Assembly (NCBI GenBank): GCA_021772135.1 | Contig: JADYXQ010000147.1 | Span: 1 to 32,813, forward strand | Length of the DNA stretch: 32,813 nucleotides | From: Candidatus Obscuribacter sp. | GTDB taxonomy: Bacteria > Cyanobacteriota > Vampirovibrionia > Obscuribacterales > Obscuribacteraceae | Direction of reading: 5' to 3' | Part shown: piece after piece, positions 8,703 to 16,352 of the stretch | Numbering within the stretch: position 1 is the stretch's first letter | Layout: each line of letters opens with the position of its first letter | Position numbers and translations under genes: made by a program | The notes under the pieces: generated by a model | Told to the model about the DNA's origin: nothing | Database searches by the model: none | What the model saw: only the letters and a program-made list of their open reading frames with translations

Positions 8703-10155
8703 AGTCGCTATCATTGGTGGCGGCATCACTGGTCTGACTTGCGCATTTAAACTTTCACAGAGTAAGGAATTTGAAAGCGGTAACTTGCACATCACGGTGC
8801 TGGAGAGCCGGCCGCGCTTTGGTGGCGTTATTGAAACCCTTTATACCCATGGTTGCATCATTGACTGCGGGCCCGACTCTTTTATCACTAACAAAACCTT
8901 TATGCTTGATTTAGCCAGACAACTGGGCATTGAAGAGCAAATTATCGGCGTCAATAAGAAGCATCGCGGTGCCTTGATAGTAAACCAGGGCAAGTTCGTG
9001 CCCCTGCCGAAAGGCTTTGTCATGCTTGCTCCCACTAACTTGCGCGCTTTTTTTCAAAGCCCGATTTTGAGCATCGGCGGCAAATTAAGGGCTGCCCTTG
9101 ATTTAGTTTTGCCCCGCCGATCCGACAATAAAGAGGAGAGTCTGGCTGCTTTCGTGCGCCGAAGATTCGGTCAAGAGTTGCTTGACCGTCTAGCTCAACC
9201 AATGGTGGCAGGCATTTATGTTGGTGATGCCGATTGTCTCTCGGCAAATTACACCGCCGCCCGTTTTGTCGAAATGGAGCGCACTGCCGGCAGTGTTATT
9301 AAAGCGTTGCGTCAGGAGCAATCGGCCGCCGATGGTTCTAAAAATGAAGGTGCTCAAAGCAGCGGGGCACGGTACAGTCTGTTTGCAAGTTTCGAGCAGG
9401 GCATGGCAGTTATCGTCGATGCTTTAATAGCAGCCCTGGACAAACCAAATATCGACCTGCGTTTGAGCGCCCCTGTGCAATCAGTCAGTGCTAGAAATAG
9501 TGAGGGCCGCAGCTTTGCCATAAGCCTGACTGACGAGCTGATTGAGGTTGACCAGCTCGTTATTACTACCAGTGCCGCCACTGCCTCTGCTTTATCAGAG
9601 CAGCTCAATGCTAAAGTGAGCGGCGCTCTCAAACAAATTCCGGCTGCCTCATCGGCTGTGGCTACTTTTATTTTTGAAAGCAATCAGTTCGGCCGCCCGC
9701 TTGATGCCTTTGGTGCGGTGGTGCCTGAGGTGGAAATGAAAAAATACAAAATCAATTCGCTGGCTTTTAATTTCGCCAGTGTCAAATTTCCTCGCGCGCC
9801 TGAAAATAAGGTTGTGATTCGCGCCTTTTTAGGCGGTATCAACAAAGCTGACTTGCTTGCTTGCGACGACAACAAATTAATTGAAATGGCGCTGAGCGAT
9901 CTGCGCCTTTTACTCAAATTAACGGGCCAGCCGCAATATCAGGCGTTGCACCGCTGGGCAGATTCCATGCCCCAGTATCAACTCGGTCACGAGGCTTTAA
10001 TAAAGGAAATTGAAGCGGAGCTGACAGGCGGCGCACTGCACCTGGGCGGTGCTTATTTCAGCGGTGTGGGCTTGCCTGATTGTGTCGCCAATGGCAGCGA
10101 TTGCGCGCTCCGTGTGCTCAAAACTTCAGGTTCAAGTTGCAACTTACCTAATTGA
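8692..10155 (+). CDS. hemY: Protoporphyrinogen/coproporphyrinogen oxidase, HemY type
   Basis: This FAD enzyme oxidises proto- or coproporphyrinogen to the porphyrin. It has 487 residues from ATG 8692 (MSHRVAIIGGGITGLTCAF). The N-terminal GGGITG is the FAD Rossmann motif, followed by the E-x-R-x-GG motif in LESRPRFGG and the GPDSF segment. RRFGQELLDRLAQPMVAGIYVGD is the typical middle stretch, and the C-terminal GAYFSGVGLPDCVANG closes the FAD site. A GTG at 8656 is in frame but would overlap hemE more. The start lies inside the end of hemE. No hemH follows, so I cannot tell from this window whether the route goes through protoporphyrin or coproporphyrin. Confidence 0.94.
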   Translation: MSHRVAIIGGGITGLTCAFKLSQSKEFESGNLHITVLESRPRFGGVIETLYTHGCIIDCGPDSFITNKTFMLDLARQLGIEEQIIGVNKKHRGALIVNQGKFVPLPKGFVMLAPTNLRAFFQSPILSIGGKLRAALDLVLPRRSDNKEESLAAFVRRRFGQELLDRLAQPMVAGIYVGDADCLSANYTAARFVEMERTAGSVIKALRQEQSAADGSKNEGAQSSGARYSLFASFEQGMAVIVDALIAALDKPNIDLRLSAPVQSVSARNSEGRSFAISLTDELIEVDQLVITTSAATASALSEQLNAKVSGALKQIPAASSAVATFIFESNQFGRPLDAFGAVVPEVEMKKYKINSLAFNFASVKFPRAPENKVVIRAFLGGINKADLLACDDNKLIEMALSDLRLLLKLTGQPQYQALHRWADSMPQYQLGHEALIKEIEAELTGGALHLGGAYFSGVGLPDCVANGSDCALRVLKTSGSSCNLPN

Positions 10156-10170
10156 GTGTATAACTAGTCT

Positions 10171-11922
10171 ATGACTGTACAGCCTAATACTCCTAAGACC
10201 GGTGCCGGGCAAGAAACTCCCACTTCAGAGCGGCAAACAGAGCGCAAAAATTCATGGGTCAAAGTAAAAGGCGGCCCGGTCATTGCCGTTATCGACATGG
10301 GTACCAATTCATTCCATATGATTGTCTGCCAGGCCAGTCCTGATAAAGATCATTTTGAAGTGCTGGCAAAAGTAAAAGAGGCAGTGCCCTTTTTTCGCCG
10401 TTCGCTCACCGCGCATTATATCGATGAGCCGGCTATGCGCGCCGCCTCGCGTATTTTGCGAGACATGATTAAAAAGGCAAAAGAACGCGGTGCCAGTACG
10501 GTTGTAGCCGTGGCCACCTCGGCTGTGCGCGAGTCTAAAAATGGTGAGGAATGCCTGCGGCGTATTCGCCAAGAATTGAAAGTTGACGCTCGCATGGTCT
10601 CCGGTAAAGAAGAAGCCAGGCTTATTTATCTCGGTGTACTCTCCAATCTCAATTCTTCACGGGCGAAACTTAAAGGTCGGTTTTGTATTGTTGATATTGG
10701 TGGGGGCAGCACTGAGCTAATTGTCGGTGATCGCGGACATATATATTTTGCAGAGTCTTACAAACTTGGCGCAGCCAGGCTGACACAGCGTTTTTTTAAA
10801 AGAGGCATTGTCACCCGCGAATCAATTCGCGAGCTGCATGATGAAGTAAAAGGTGTCTTGCGCCCTTCTTCAAATGGTATTACCAATAGTGGCGGCTTTG
10901 AGACTCTAATTGGTACTTCCGGCACCATTCAAGCCCTGGCGAAACTCGATAGAGTCAGTTGCGGCACGCCGCACGCTGAGCTTGATGGTTGGATTATCGA
11001 CATCGATCGCTTGAAAGAACTATTGATCTATCTGGAAAATGCCGCCCTCAAGGGTGAAAAACCCAAAGGCGTTTCTGCTGACCGCAACGAAACTGTGCTG
11101 GCCGGATCTATTGTTCTGCTTGAAACCATGCGCTCGCTGAACGTAAAACAGTTGTCTGTCTGCGGCGCCGCCCTGCGTGAAGGTGTTGTGGTTGATAGGT
11201 TCTTGCAGACCGGTTGGCTTGAAGCCGGGATGACCGTGCACCGCGATCCGCGCTCAAAGAGCGTGCACAATTTGCTCGAGAAGTACGAAGGCTCTCTCGA
11301 GCATGCGCAACAGGTTGCCTTTCTTTCTCAACTGCTTTTTACTCAAACCCGGGGTATTCTCCACAATCATTCAGAAGAACTTGGGCATCTGCTCTGGTCG
11401 GCATCGATGTTGCACGATGTAGGCATGTTCATTGGGCGCAACGGGCACCACAAGCATTCCTTTTATCTGATCAAAAATGCCGGTTTGCTTGGCCACTCTG
11501 AAGAAGAAGTAGCTTTGATTGCCAGCATTGCTCGTTATCACCGCGGCTCTGAGCCCAAAGTTACTCACGAGGCCTGGTACAATCTCGATCTCGAAGGCCG
11601 TAAAACTGTCTATGATCTGGCCTCCTTTTTGCGCATCGCCGAAGCTCTTGATCGCAGCCACAAACAAGTGATTAAAGATCTGCGCGTGATAGTAAGCGCG
11701 TCCGATGCTGCTGCCACGTCCACCAATATCAGTGCCGCGCCAGCTAGTAAAGAAAATCAAAATGCGCGCACGCTCAATTTGTTTTTGAATTTGCATGACA
11801 ATACGCACTGTCAGTCTGAAATCTGGGCCCTCAACGAAAAGAAAGCATTTTTCGAAGACCATTTTCAAGTTAAGCTGGAAGTGCTGGTGGAGGCCGGTGT
11901 GGCCATGGCGCTGCCCGATTAA
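10171..11922 (+). CDS. Ppx/GppA family exopolyphosphatase with C-terminal HD domain
   Basis: The protein has 583 residues. It probably hydrolyses polyphosphate and/or pppGpp in the cytoplasm. An N-terminal extension of about 35 polar residues precedes the ASKHA-fold phosphatase: phosphate-1 motif VIDMGTNSFHM (41-50), TSAVRES (116-122), phosphate-2 motif FCIVDIGGGSTELIVG (171-186) and IGTSGT (247-252). The C-terminal half holds an HD-like region with LHDVG (414-418), GHHKHS (425-430) and RYHRG (455-459), as in long GppA/Ppx proteins. Polyphosphate exopolyphosphatase versus pppGpp phosphatase cannot be separated from motifs alone. It starts 15 bases after hemY, so it probably belongs to the same transcript. 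Its TAA is directly followed by the stop of the opposite-strand TPR gene, leaving no spacer for a terminator. Confidence 0.93.
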   Translation: MTVQPNTPKTGAGQETPTSERQTERKNSWVKVKGGPVIAVIDMGTNSFHMIVCQASPDKDHFEVLAKVKEAVPFFRRSLTAHYIDEPAMRAASRILRDMIKKAKERGASTVVAVATSAVRESKNGEECLRRIRQELKVDARMVSGKEEARLIYLGVLSNLNSSRAKLKGRFCIVDIGGGSTELIVGDRGHIYFAESYKLGAARLTQRFFKRGIVTRESIRELHDEVKGVLRPSSNGITNSGGFETLIGTSGTIQALAKLDRVSCGTPHAELDGWIIDIDRLKELLIYLENAALKGEKPKGVSADRNETVLAGSIVLLETMRSLNVKQLSVCGAALREGVVVDRFLQTGWLEAGMTVHRDPRSKSVHNLLEKYEGSLEHAQQVAFLSQLLFTQTRGILHNHSEELGHLLWSASMLHDVGMFIGRNGHHKHSFYLIKNAGLLGHSEEEVALIASIARYHRGSEPKVTHEAWYNLDLEGRKTVYDLASFLRIAEALDRSHKQVIKDLRVIVSASDAAATSTNISAAPASKENQNARTLNLFLNLHDNTHCQSEIWALNEKKAFFEDHFQVKLEVLVEAGVAMALPD

Positions 11923-12636
11923 CTATTTTCGATCTTTTCTGATGCCATTGCAGCGGTGTTCGGCGTCGTCCATGATCTTTTGAATTTGCTGATCATATGG
12001 GGCGAGAAATTCACTTTCGAACTCTGGTTTAAGACCGAACTGCCGTTCATAGGTGTCGCCCTTTTGTATTTTGTACCAGCGGCTATTGACCTCTTTGTAG
12101 CGCTCCAGCCCTTCCTTTTGCTCTACTTTCACTCTGTCGGCTCTAACTTTGGCATCGGCCATAATGCGTGCTATGTCTTCTTCGGCGCGTTTGCGCTGGG
12201 ACGATACGGCTTCACCCTTCTCTTCGCCCTCAGCACCGGTTTTTTCCGCGGCCGTTTTGCTGGCGCCGGAGACGCCGGTAGTGGGTTTTTGCACCACAGG
12301 CGGAGTCAGAGTCAGACCAATGCGCTCGATGGCCTGCAGGCAATGTTCGCGTACAGTAGCGTCGGGTTGATTGGTTAATGCCAGGGCATAGCAATGCTTG
12401 GCGTTGACCAGATCTTTTAATTGCACGTAGCAATTAGCGAGCATATAGTAAGCCTGGTATGAGTTGGGATTTGCCGCCAGAAACTTTTGTAAGCTGACAA
12501 CGGCGTTTGCATACTTGCCCTGGCTATAAAAGTTGCGGCCCAGAGCAAAACCATCTTGTGCCACTACCGGCAATGCCAGACTGCCCATAATTAGTGTGGC
12601 GACAACGGTTGAAGCTAGATTTTTAGACGACCACAT
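11923..12636 (-). CDS. Secreted TPR protein with charged C-terminal coiled region
   Basis: The product has 237 residues from ATG 12636, which gives MWSSKNLASTVVATLIMGSLALPVVAQ, a signal peptide probably cut after VVA or AQ. An in-frame ATG at 12693 would overlap the upstream gene by 41 bases and bury the signal. Residues of about 30-95 form roughly two TPR repeats (GRNFYSQGKYANAVVSLQKFL; YYMLANCYVQLKDLVNAKHCY). A low-complexity Thr/Ala/Gly/Glu linker follows, then a highly charged helical segment (KRAEEDIARIMADAKVRADRV) likely to be coiled coil. It is the last gene of a five-gene minus-strand group. I infer a periplasmic or extracellular scaffold; there is no enzymatic motif. Confidence 0.82.
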   Translation of the reverse strand: MWSSKNLASTVVATLIMGSLALPVVAQDGFALGRNFYSQGKYANAVVSLQKFLAANPNSYQAYYMLANCYVQLKDLVNAKHCYALALTNQPDATVREHCLQAIERIGLTLTPPVVQKPTTGVSGASKTAAEKTGAEGEEKGEAVSSQRKRAEEDIARIMADAKVRADRVKVEQKEGLERYKEVNSRWYKIQKGDTYERQFGLKPEFESEFLAPYDQQIQKIMDDAEHRCNGIRKDRK

Positions 12637-12652
12637 ATAATTTGCAATCAGC

Positions 12653-13279
12653 TTATTGTGAATTATATTTCTTAGCTGAGGCCAGCTTAGCATTGATGGT
12701 TTCGGCAGCTTCCTTGACGTTCTTGAGGCGCTTCTGCAGCTTCTTGGCGGTGAAGCCGTTTACCACTGAGCGCGGCACGGGAATACCGAGATCAAGATTA
12801 GTAGACAATTGCAGTGTGGTGTTTTTGCCGTCAATGGAAGTGAGCACCCAGCTTCCTTCCATTTGTTTGAAACGATCTGATTTGATCAACTTGTAGTCGA
12901 TGCGTTCAAGTGGAACTTCTTTATTCTGCATCTCGCAGACGGCAGAGCCGAACACGGGTATCAAAACCATTTTCTGCTCGAGAACATATTCATGCTCGCC
13001 AGGTACGATGATTTTACTGTAGGCCAGGTCAGGATCATGCTTACGTTCTTCGTGCACAGCCTGCCAGACTACTTCCCTGGGCGCCTTGATGTCAATTGAG
13101 GCCTTGACCCATTGCGGCTTTTCTTTTGACCCTGCTTTGGCGGCAGCTGGTTTAGCCGCTGCCTGCTTCGCCGCCGCCTCTCGGCCCGACTCAACTAGAG
13201 CCTCCTGAGCCGACGCATTACTCGTAGCCAGACAGGCGCTAATAATCGTCAATAGACCGAGAATTTTTGATTTATGCAT
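12653..13279 (-). CDS. Exported START/SRPBCC-like protein
   Basis: The product has 208 residues from ATG 13279. Signal peptide: MHKSKILGLLTIISACLATSNASA, then an Ala/Lys-rich linker (AAAKQAAAKPAAAKAGSKEK). The globular part starts at KASIDIKAPREVVWQAVHE, the opening strand and helix of polyketide-cyclase/START-like folds, followed by alternating strands (EYVLEQKMVLIPV, CEMQNKEVPLERIDYKLI, GSWVLTSIDGKNTTLQLSTNLD) and a C-terminal helix (KLQKRLKNVKEAAETINAKLA). This helix-grip fold binds hydrophobic ligands such as lipids. It sits between an ICMT-like membrane gene and a TPR gene, 16 bases before the latter. The ligand is unknown. Confidence 0.82.
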   Translation of the reverse strand: MHKSKILGLLTIISACLATSNASAQEALVESGREAAAKQAAAKPAAAKAGSKEKPQWVKASIDIKAPREVVWQAVHEERKHDPDLAYSKIIVPGEHEYVLEQKMVLIPVFGSAVCEMQNKEVPLERIDYKLIKSDRFKQMEGSWVLTSIDGKNTTLQLSTNLDLGIPVPRSVVNGFTAKKLQKRLKNVKEAAETINAKLASAKKYNSQ

Positions 13280-13343
13280 TAAGGCAATCCAACGTGGTTG
13301 TAAAGAGTTTAGCACCACTTAGCCCAGGGGGCTATTAGAACAT

Positions 13344-13997
13344 TTATACGCCGATAGGGAAAAAGCTTGGTACGAGGCGGCGCCATTTGAGTTTGGTGGC
13401 ATAGTCTTTGTACTTTTCGCCAAAGGTTTTGACGAGTAGCTCCTCTTCGTACTTTGCTCGTCTGAGCCATAGCGGAGCAACGACAAAAAGGGCAAAAAGC
13501 AGGCTCAATGGCGAAAGACCGGCAATAGAGGCGCCTACAAGCGATTGAATAATGCCCGAATAAGCCGGATGCATAACAAATTTGAGCAAACCTGAGTCTT
13601 TCACTTCCTGACCTTCGAGCAGCTCCGCATCTGTGGAGAAGGCCTCGCCCAGCGAGTACCAGCCGCCAATCATAAAGATGAAGCCGCTTATCATAATCAG
13701 GACGCCTAACCACGAAATCACCAGCAGTGCGCCGCTGGGTTCGCTATTGGTGAGCGAAAGCACAGGTGTCAGCCCTGGGATACCTGAAATGACATTGTTG
13801 TAAACCATAAAACTCAAGACAATCAAAGCCACATTGACTCCGGATAGAAGTTGCGGTGCTCTTTGAATCAAGAAGTTCGATTCATAAAACGTGCCTTTGC
13901 CCCGCCTCGAGAATCCTTTATAGAGCACAGGCACCGACAGTGCGATACCAATGAACAATAGACCAACAACGGTCATTGATGGAATATTGAAGGTCAT
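13344..13997 (-). CDS. Isoprenylcysteine-methyltransferase-like integral membrane protein
   Basis: The product has 217 residues and about five hydrophobic segments (near 8-26, 50-70, 90-112, 140-170). The C-terminal third carries the ICMT/PEMT signature: a His-Pro-x-Tyr-x-Gly motif (MHPAYSGII), then RAKYEEELLVKTFGEKYKDYATKLKWRRLVP, which matches the E-E-x-x-L-x-x-x-F-G-x-x-Y-x-x-Y pattern for S-adenosylmethionine binding. Bacterial members methylate varied small or lipid substrates, so the substrate here is open. The first ATG overlaps the stop of the upstream gene as ATGA, indicating translational coupling. Confidence 0.85.
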   Translation of the reverse strand: MTFNIPSMTVVGLLFIGIALSVPVLYKGFSRRGKGTFYESNFLIQRAPQLLSGVNVALIVLSFMVYNNVISGIPGLTPVLSLTNSEPSGALLVISWLGVLIMISGFIFMIGGWYSLGEAFSTDAELLEGQEVKDSGLLKFVMHPAYSGIIQSLVGASIAGLSPLSLLFALFVVAPLWLRRAKYEEELLVKTFGEKYKDYATKLKWRRLVPSFFPIGV

Positions 13998-14764
13998 TTG
14001 GTTTTAGCTCCCTTGAGTGTAAACAGATCATCGGACAGGCCGACATTACCTTTGAAATTATTCCAGACTGAGTACGAGCTGAGCTGGCCGTCTATATAGT
14101 CCCACCACTCCACAGGCAGCATGCTCTTAGGATCAACAGCCACACGTTTGAAGATCTGGCCCTCAAGCGACTTGTGATAAACCTCGAGCATATAATTTTT
14201 AGAATCACCGGAGGTGGCAACGGGATTTTCAGTCACCCTGGCCACACAGCCATCTTTATCAATAAATTTTTTCAGCGCTTCTGCCAGTGACGTCAGATCT
14301 GAATCAACCATCGGATAACCGTTGGCACCGCGCAATAGATCCGAATTGGGCGCGAGTTCAACAGAGACAAACTTGAAAGTGCCGCCTGGTTTTGCTCGCA
14401 CTTTGCCATTGGCGCCGAGCACCGCTACTGAGCCTTTGCGAAAGTTACCTACTTCTTCAAGACGAATCAAACGTGGTTTTTTGAAATAGAACTTGCCTAC
14501 TTCTGTTTGTTTTTTGCCTTTGATATTCACCATAGTGAAATCGAAAACATAATCAGGATAGCTGTCCGCTGCTTTGAGCATGCGATCGATAAATGGTGAG
14601 GCGTCTTTGTATGCGGCACCTTCCGATTGAGGTGCTCCGTGGCTGCTGATCATTTTATTCTTTGTTGCTTTGACACCACTGGCGGCATCAACTGGTAACT
14701 GGGTAGTGAGGACTAGAGCCGTTGCCAAAAGCAGAGTGGAGGTTTTGTTCTGGCTTATTTGCAT
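13994..14764 (-). CDS. Exported LolA/DUF1571-like protein
   Basis: The product has 256 residues. I choose ATG 14764 because GGTGA lies 8 bases upstream; a GTG at 14776 is in frame but would overlap the previous gene. The N-terminus MQISQNKTSTLLLATALVLTTQLPVDA is a signal peptide. The mature part reads as a lipoprotein-sorting-like half-barrel: FIDRMLKAADSYPDYVFDFTM, then GKFYFKKPRLIRLEEVGNF, GANGKVRAKPGG, and near the end VDPKSMLPVEWWDYIDGQLSSYSVWNNFKGNVGL. These match the order of strands in LolA/DUF1571 proteins, which carry or sense hydrophobic lipids in the periplasm. It is the second gene of the minus-strand group and overlaps the next gene by 4 bases. Confidence 0.78.
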   Translation of the reverse strand: MQISQNKTSTLLLATALVLTTQLPVDAASGVKATKNKMISSHGAPQSEGAAYKDASPFIDRMLKAADSYPDYVFDFTMVNIKGKKQTEVGKFYFKKPRLIRLEEVGNFRKGSVAVLGANGKVRAKPGGTFKFVSVELAPNSDLLRGANGYPMVDSDLTSLAEALKKFIDKDGCVARVTENPVATSGDSKNYMLEVYHKSLEGQIFKRVAVDPKSMLPVEWWDYIDGQLSSYSVWNNFKGNVGLSDDLFTLKGAKTK

Positions 14765-14765
14765 T

Positions 14766-15227
14766 TTATTTTTCACCGAATTGCTTGCGAACGTGTACCC
14801 CTTCTAAAGCAGTGCCTTCTTCGCAATAGTGACGCATGGAAGCAATCAATCGTTCCGATGAATGAGGTATTTCTAAAGATTGGCGCAAAACGGTCGGTTC
14901 TAATCCGACCAGTTGGCACTGTTGGAGATAAAGATTCTGGTAGTGCAGCTCTTGATCAGCTAGCTGATTGAGAAAATTGCGAGGGGCTTCCAGTTTAGCC
15001 GGCAATTTGTCGGTAACCTTGACAATATTGGCAGGCAATTCGCGAATAAAGGGACAGAGTTCTTGACATATCTCCTGAGCGCCGTCTATTTCATCTAAGC
15101 GAACTTGCTGCACCCAGCCGCTGTGGCTCAATCCCAGATCTAGTTGCGCTTGAAAATCAGGTAACCAGTGATCCCGTTTAGGTCTTTTCGTGGAGGTGTT
15201 GTGGCGCCTGAGAACCGGTTCCTGCAA
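14766..15227 (-). CDS. Short heme-oxygenase-like (TenA/PqqC fold) protein, probably C-terminally truncated
   Basis: The product has 153 residues from TTG 15227, supported by GAGG 7 bases upstream and an in-frame stop just before. The stretch FLNQLADQELHYQNLYLQQCQLVGLEP (about 85-111) matches the E-x-x-H helix of iron-containing-redox/TenA-like proteins, and RDHWLPDFQAQL near the start matches the family's first helix. Family members usually run 220-240 residues and carry more His/Glu ligands downstream; here the frame stops at KQFGEK. The next gene begins one base later with its own ribosome site and signal peptide, so there is no frameshifted remainder. It may be a decayed or minimal member. 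It is the first gene of the minus-strand group. Confidence 0.62.
   Translation of the reverse strand: MQEPVLRRHNTSTKRPKRDHWLPDFQAQLDLGLSHSGWVQQVRLDEIDGAQEICQELCPFIRELPANIVKVTDKLPAKLEAPRNFLNQLADQELHYQNLYLQQCQLVGLEPTVLRQSLEIPHSSERLIASMRHYCEEGTALEGVHVRKQFGEK
14773..14777 (-). promoter_or_regulatory. Ribosome-binding site for the LolA/DUF1571-like gene
   Basis: GGTGA on the minus strand ends 8 bases before ATG 14764. It lies inside the last codons of the upstream gene, so termination and re-initiation are probably coupled. Confidence 0.5.
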
Positions 15228-15234
15228 TGCTTTG

Positions 15235-15238
15235 CCTC
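15235..15238 (-). promoter_or_regulatory. Ribosome-binding site deciding a TTG start at 15227
   Basis: GAGG on the minus strand is followed by seven bases and TTG. An in-frame TGA overlaps this site, so no longer start is possible. Confidence 0.5.
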
Positions 15239-15359
15239 ATTTAGTACCGAGTCTGCCACAGCCCACACTCTTGTCTACCGATTAAGTCCGTGGGCGACAA
15301 GCCCTATACTTTACTACGGCACCCTTCAGTGGAACCATGCATTCAGGGATGTTAAACTT

Positions 15360-15388
15360 TTGATTCACTAATGATTTAGCCATATTTT
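15360..15388 (+). promoter_or_regulatory. Possible sigma-70-type promoter for the 15387-22848 cluster
   Basis: TTGATT (15360-15365), a 17-base spacer and TATTTT (15383-15388) give four matches of six in each box. If real, transcription would begin near 15395 and the first hydrolase start (TTG 15387) could not be used, favouring ATG 15426. It is by-eye evidence only. Confidence 0.28.
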
Positions 15389-16325
15389 GAAAGATCTCAA
15401 CTCAACTTCGACACCATTGCCTGCCATGACCGGCGTCACTCACATTGCTCCAACAATGGAATGGCAGCGCTCATCAGACGATTTGCAATTGGCCTGTCGG
15501 ACGTGGAAAGGCAAGCCTGGGCTGCCGGTTGTGGCTTACTTGCATGGCATTGAAGGTCATAGCCTCTGGTTCGAAAATACTGCCTCTGCTCTTAACAGTC
15601 AGGGGATGACCATATATGCACCAGATAGGCGGGGTTCCGGTCTCAATCCCCGCGATCGAGGCAATCTTTCCAGCTATAAACTCTATCTGGCCGATGTAGT
15701 AGTATTTTTGCGCAAAATTGCCTTTGATCATCTCGGACATTCAATTATCGTTCTGGGAAATTGCTGGGGGGCCAAGGCTGCTTCAGTTATATGTCAAAAA
15801 GATTACAAATCATCAACGGGCCAGGATGTCAGCTTACCCATTGCCGGTCTGGTTTTGAGCAGCCCGGGCATTTACACAAAAGTTGATTATGGTATGGGCA
15901 CCAAGTTGCAGATTGCCTACGCTTCGGTTGTGGGTGATTCGGGACGCAACCGCAAATGGCCGATTCCACTCGATGTGGAGATGCTTACCAATAATCCTAC
16001 CTATCAGGGTTTTCTCAAACGCGATAATTTGCGCTTGACCGAGGCCACGGCAAGCTTTTTTGTGGAGAGTTTTAAGCTCGGTAAACTGGCGGAAAAAGCG
16101 GCTCCAGCAATAGAAATGCCTCTGCTTATTTTGCAGGCCGGCGCCGATATGATCGTCGATGTTGATAAATTAAAAGGTTGGTACGGCAAATCTCCTTCGG
16201 CGGCTAAAGAGTTGCGGATATTCCCGGATGCTTCACATACTCTTGACTTTGACTCCACCTGGTTCAAAGAATATGTTCATGTACTGAGCGAGTGGATACT
16301 GGCTCAACGTCCAGTCGTAACTTGA
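15387..16325 (+). CDS. Alpha/beta hydrolase with cysteine nucleophile
   Basis: The product has 312 residues from TTG 15387; ATG 15426 would give 299 and is the better choice if the putative promoter is real. The fold is clear: oxyanion segment YLHGIEGHS (51-59), strand TIYAPDRRGSG (75-85), nucleophile elbow VLGNCWGAKAA (122-132), acid D254 in LQAGADMIVD and histidine H284 in FPDASHTLDF. The elbow is G-x-C-x-G, so the nucleophile is C126 rather than the usual serine. That is known in dienelactone hydrolases and PHA synthases and points to acyl transfer or an unusual hydrolysis. There is no signal peptide, so it is cytoplasmic. It is the first gene of a seven-gene run; the substrate is unknown. 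Confidence 0.87.
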   Translation: MKDLNSTSTPLPAMTGVTHIAPTMEWQRSSDDLQLACRTWKGKPGLPVVAYLHGIEGHSLWFENTASALNSQGMTIYAPDRRGSGLNPRDRGNLSSYKLYLADVVVFLRKIAFDHLGHSIIVLGNCWGAKAASVICQKDYKSSTGQDVSLPIAGLVLSSPGIYTKVDYGMGTKLQIAYASVVGDSGRNRKWPIPLDVEMLTNNPTYQGFLKRDNLRLTEATASFFVESFKLGKLAEKAAPAIEMPLLILQAGADMIVDVDKLKGWYGKSPSAAKELRIFPDASHTLDFDSTWFKEYVHVLSEWILAQRPVVT

Positions 16326-16352
16326 TGATTGTCCAGTGATCGGGATCTTGCC

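Noticed and set aside
11371..11868. Minus-strand ORF of 165 residues
   Set aside because: It lies wholly inside the Ppx/GppA gene, whose frame shows all family motifs.
13309..13713. Minus-strand ORF of 134 residues
   Set aside because: It is an alternative frame of the ICMT-like gene; Cys/Arg-rich with no motif.
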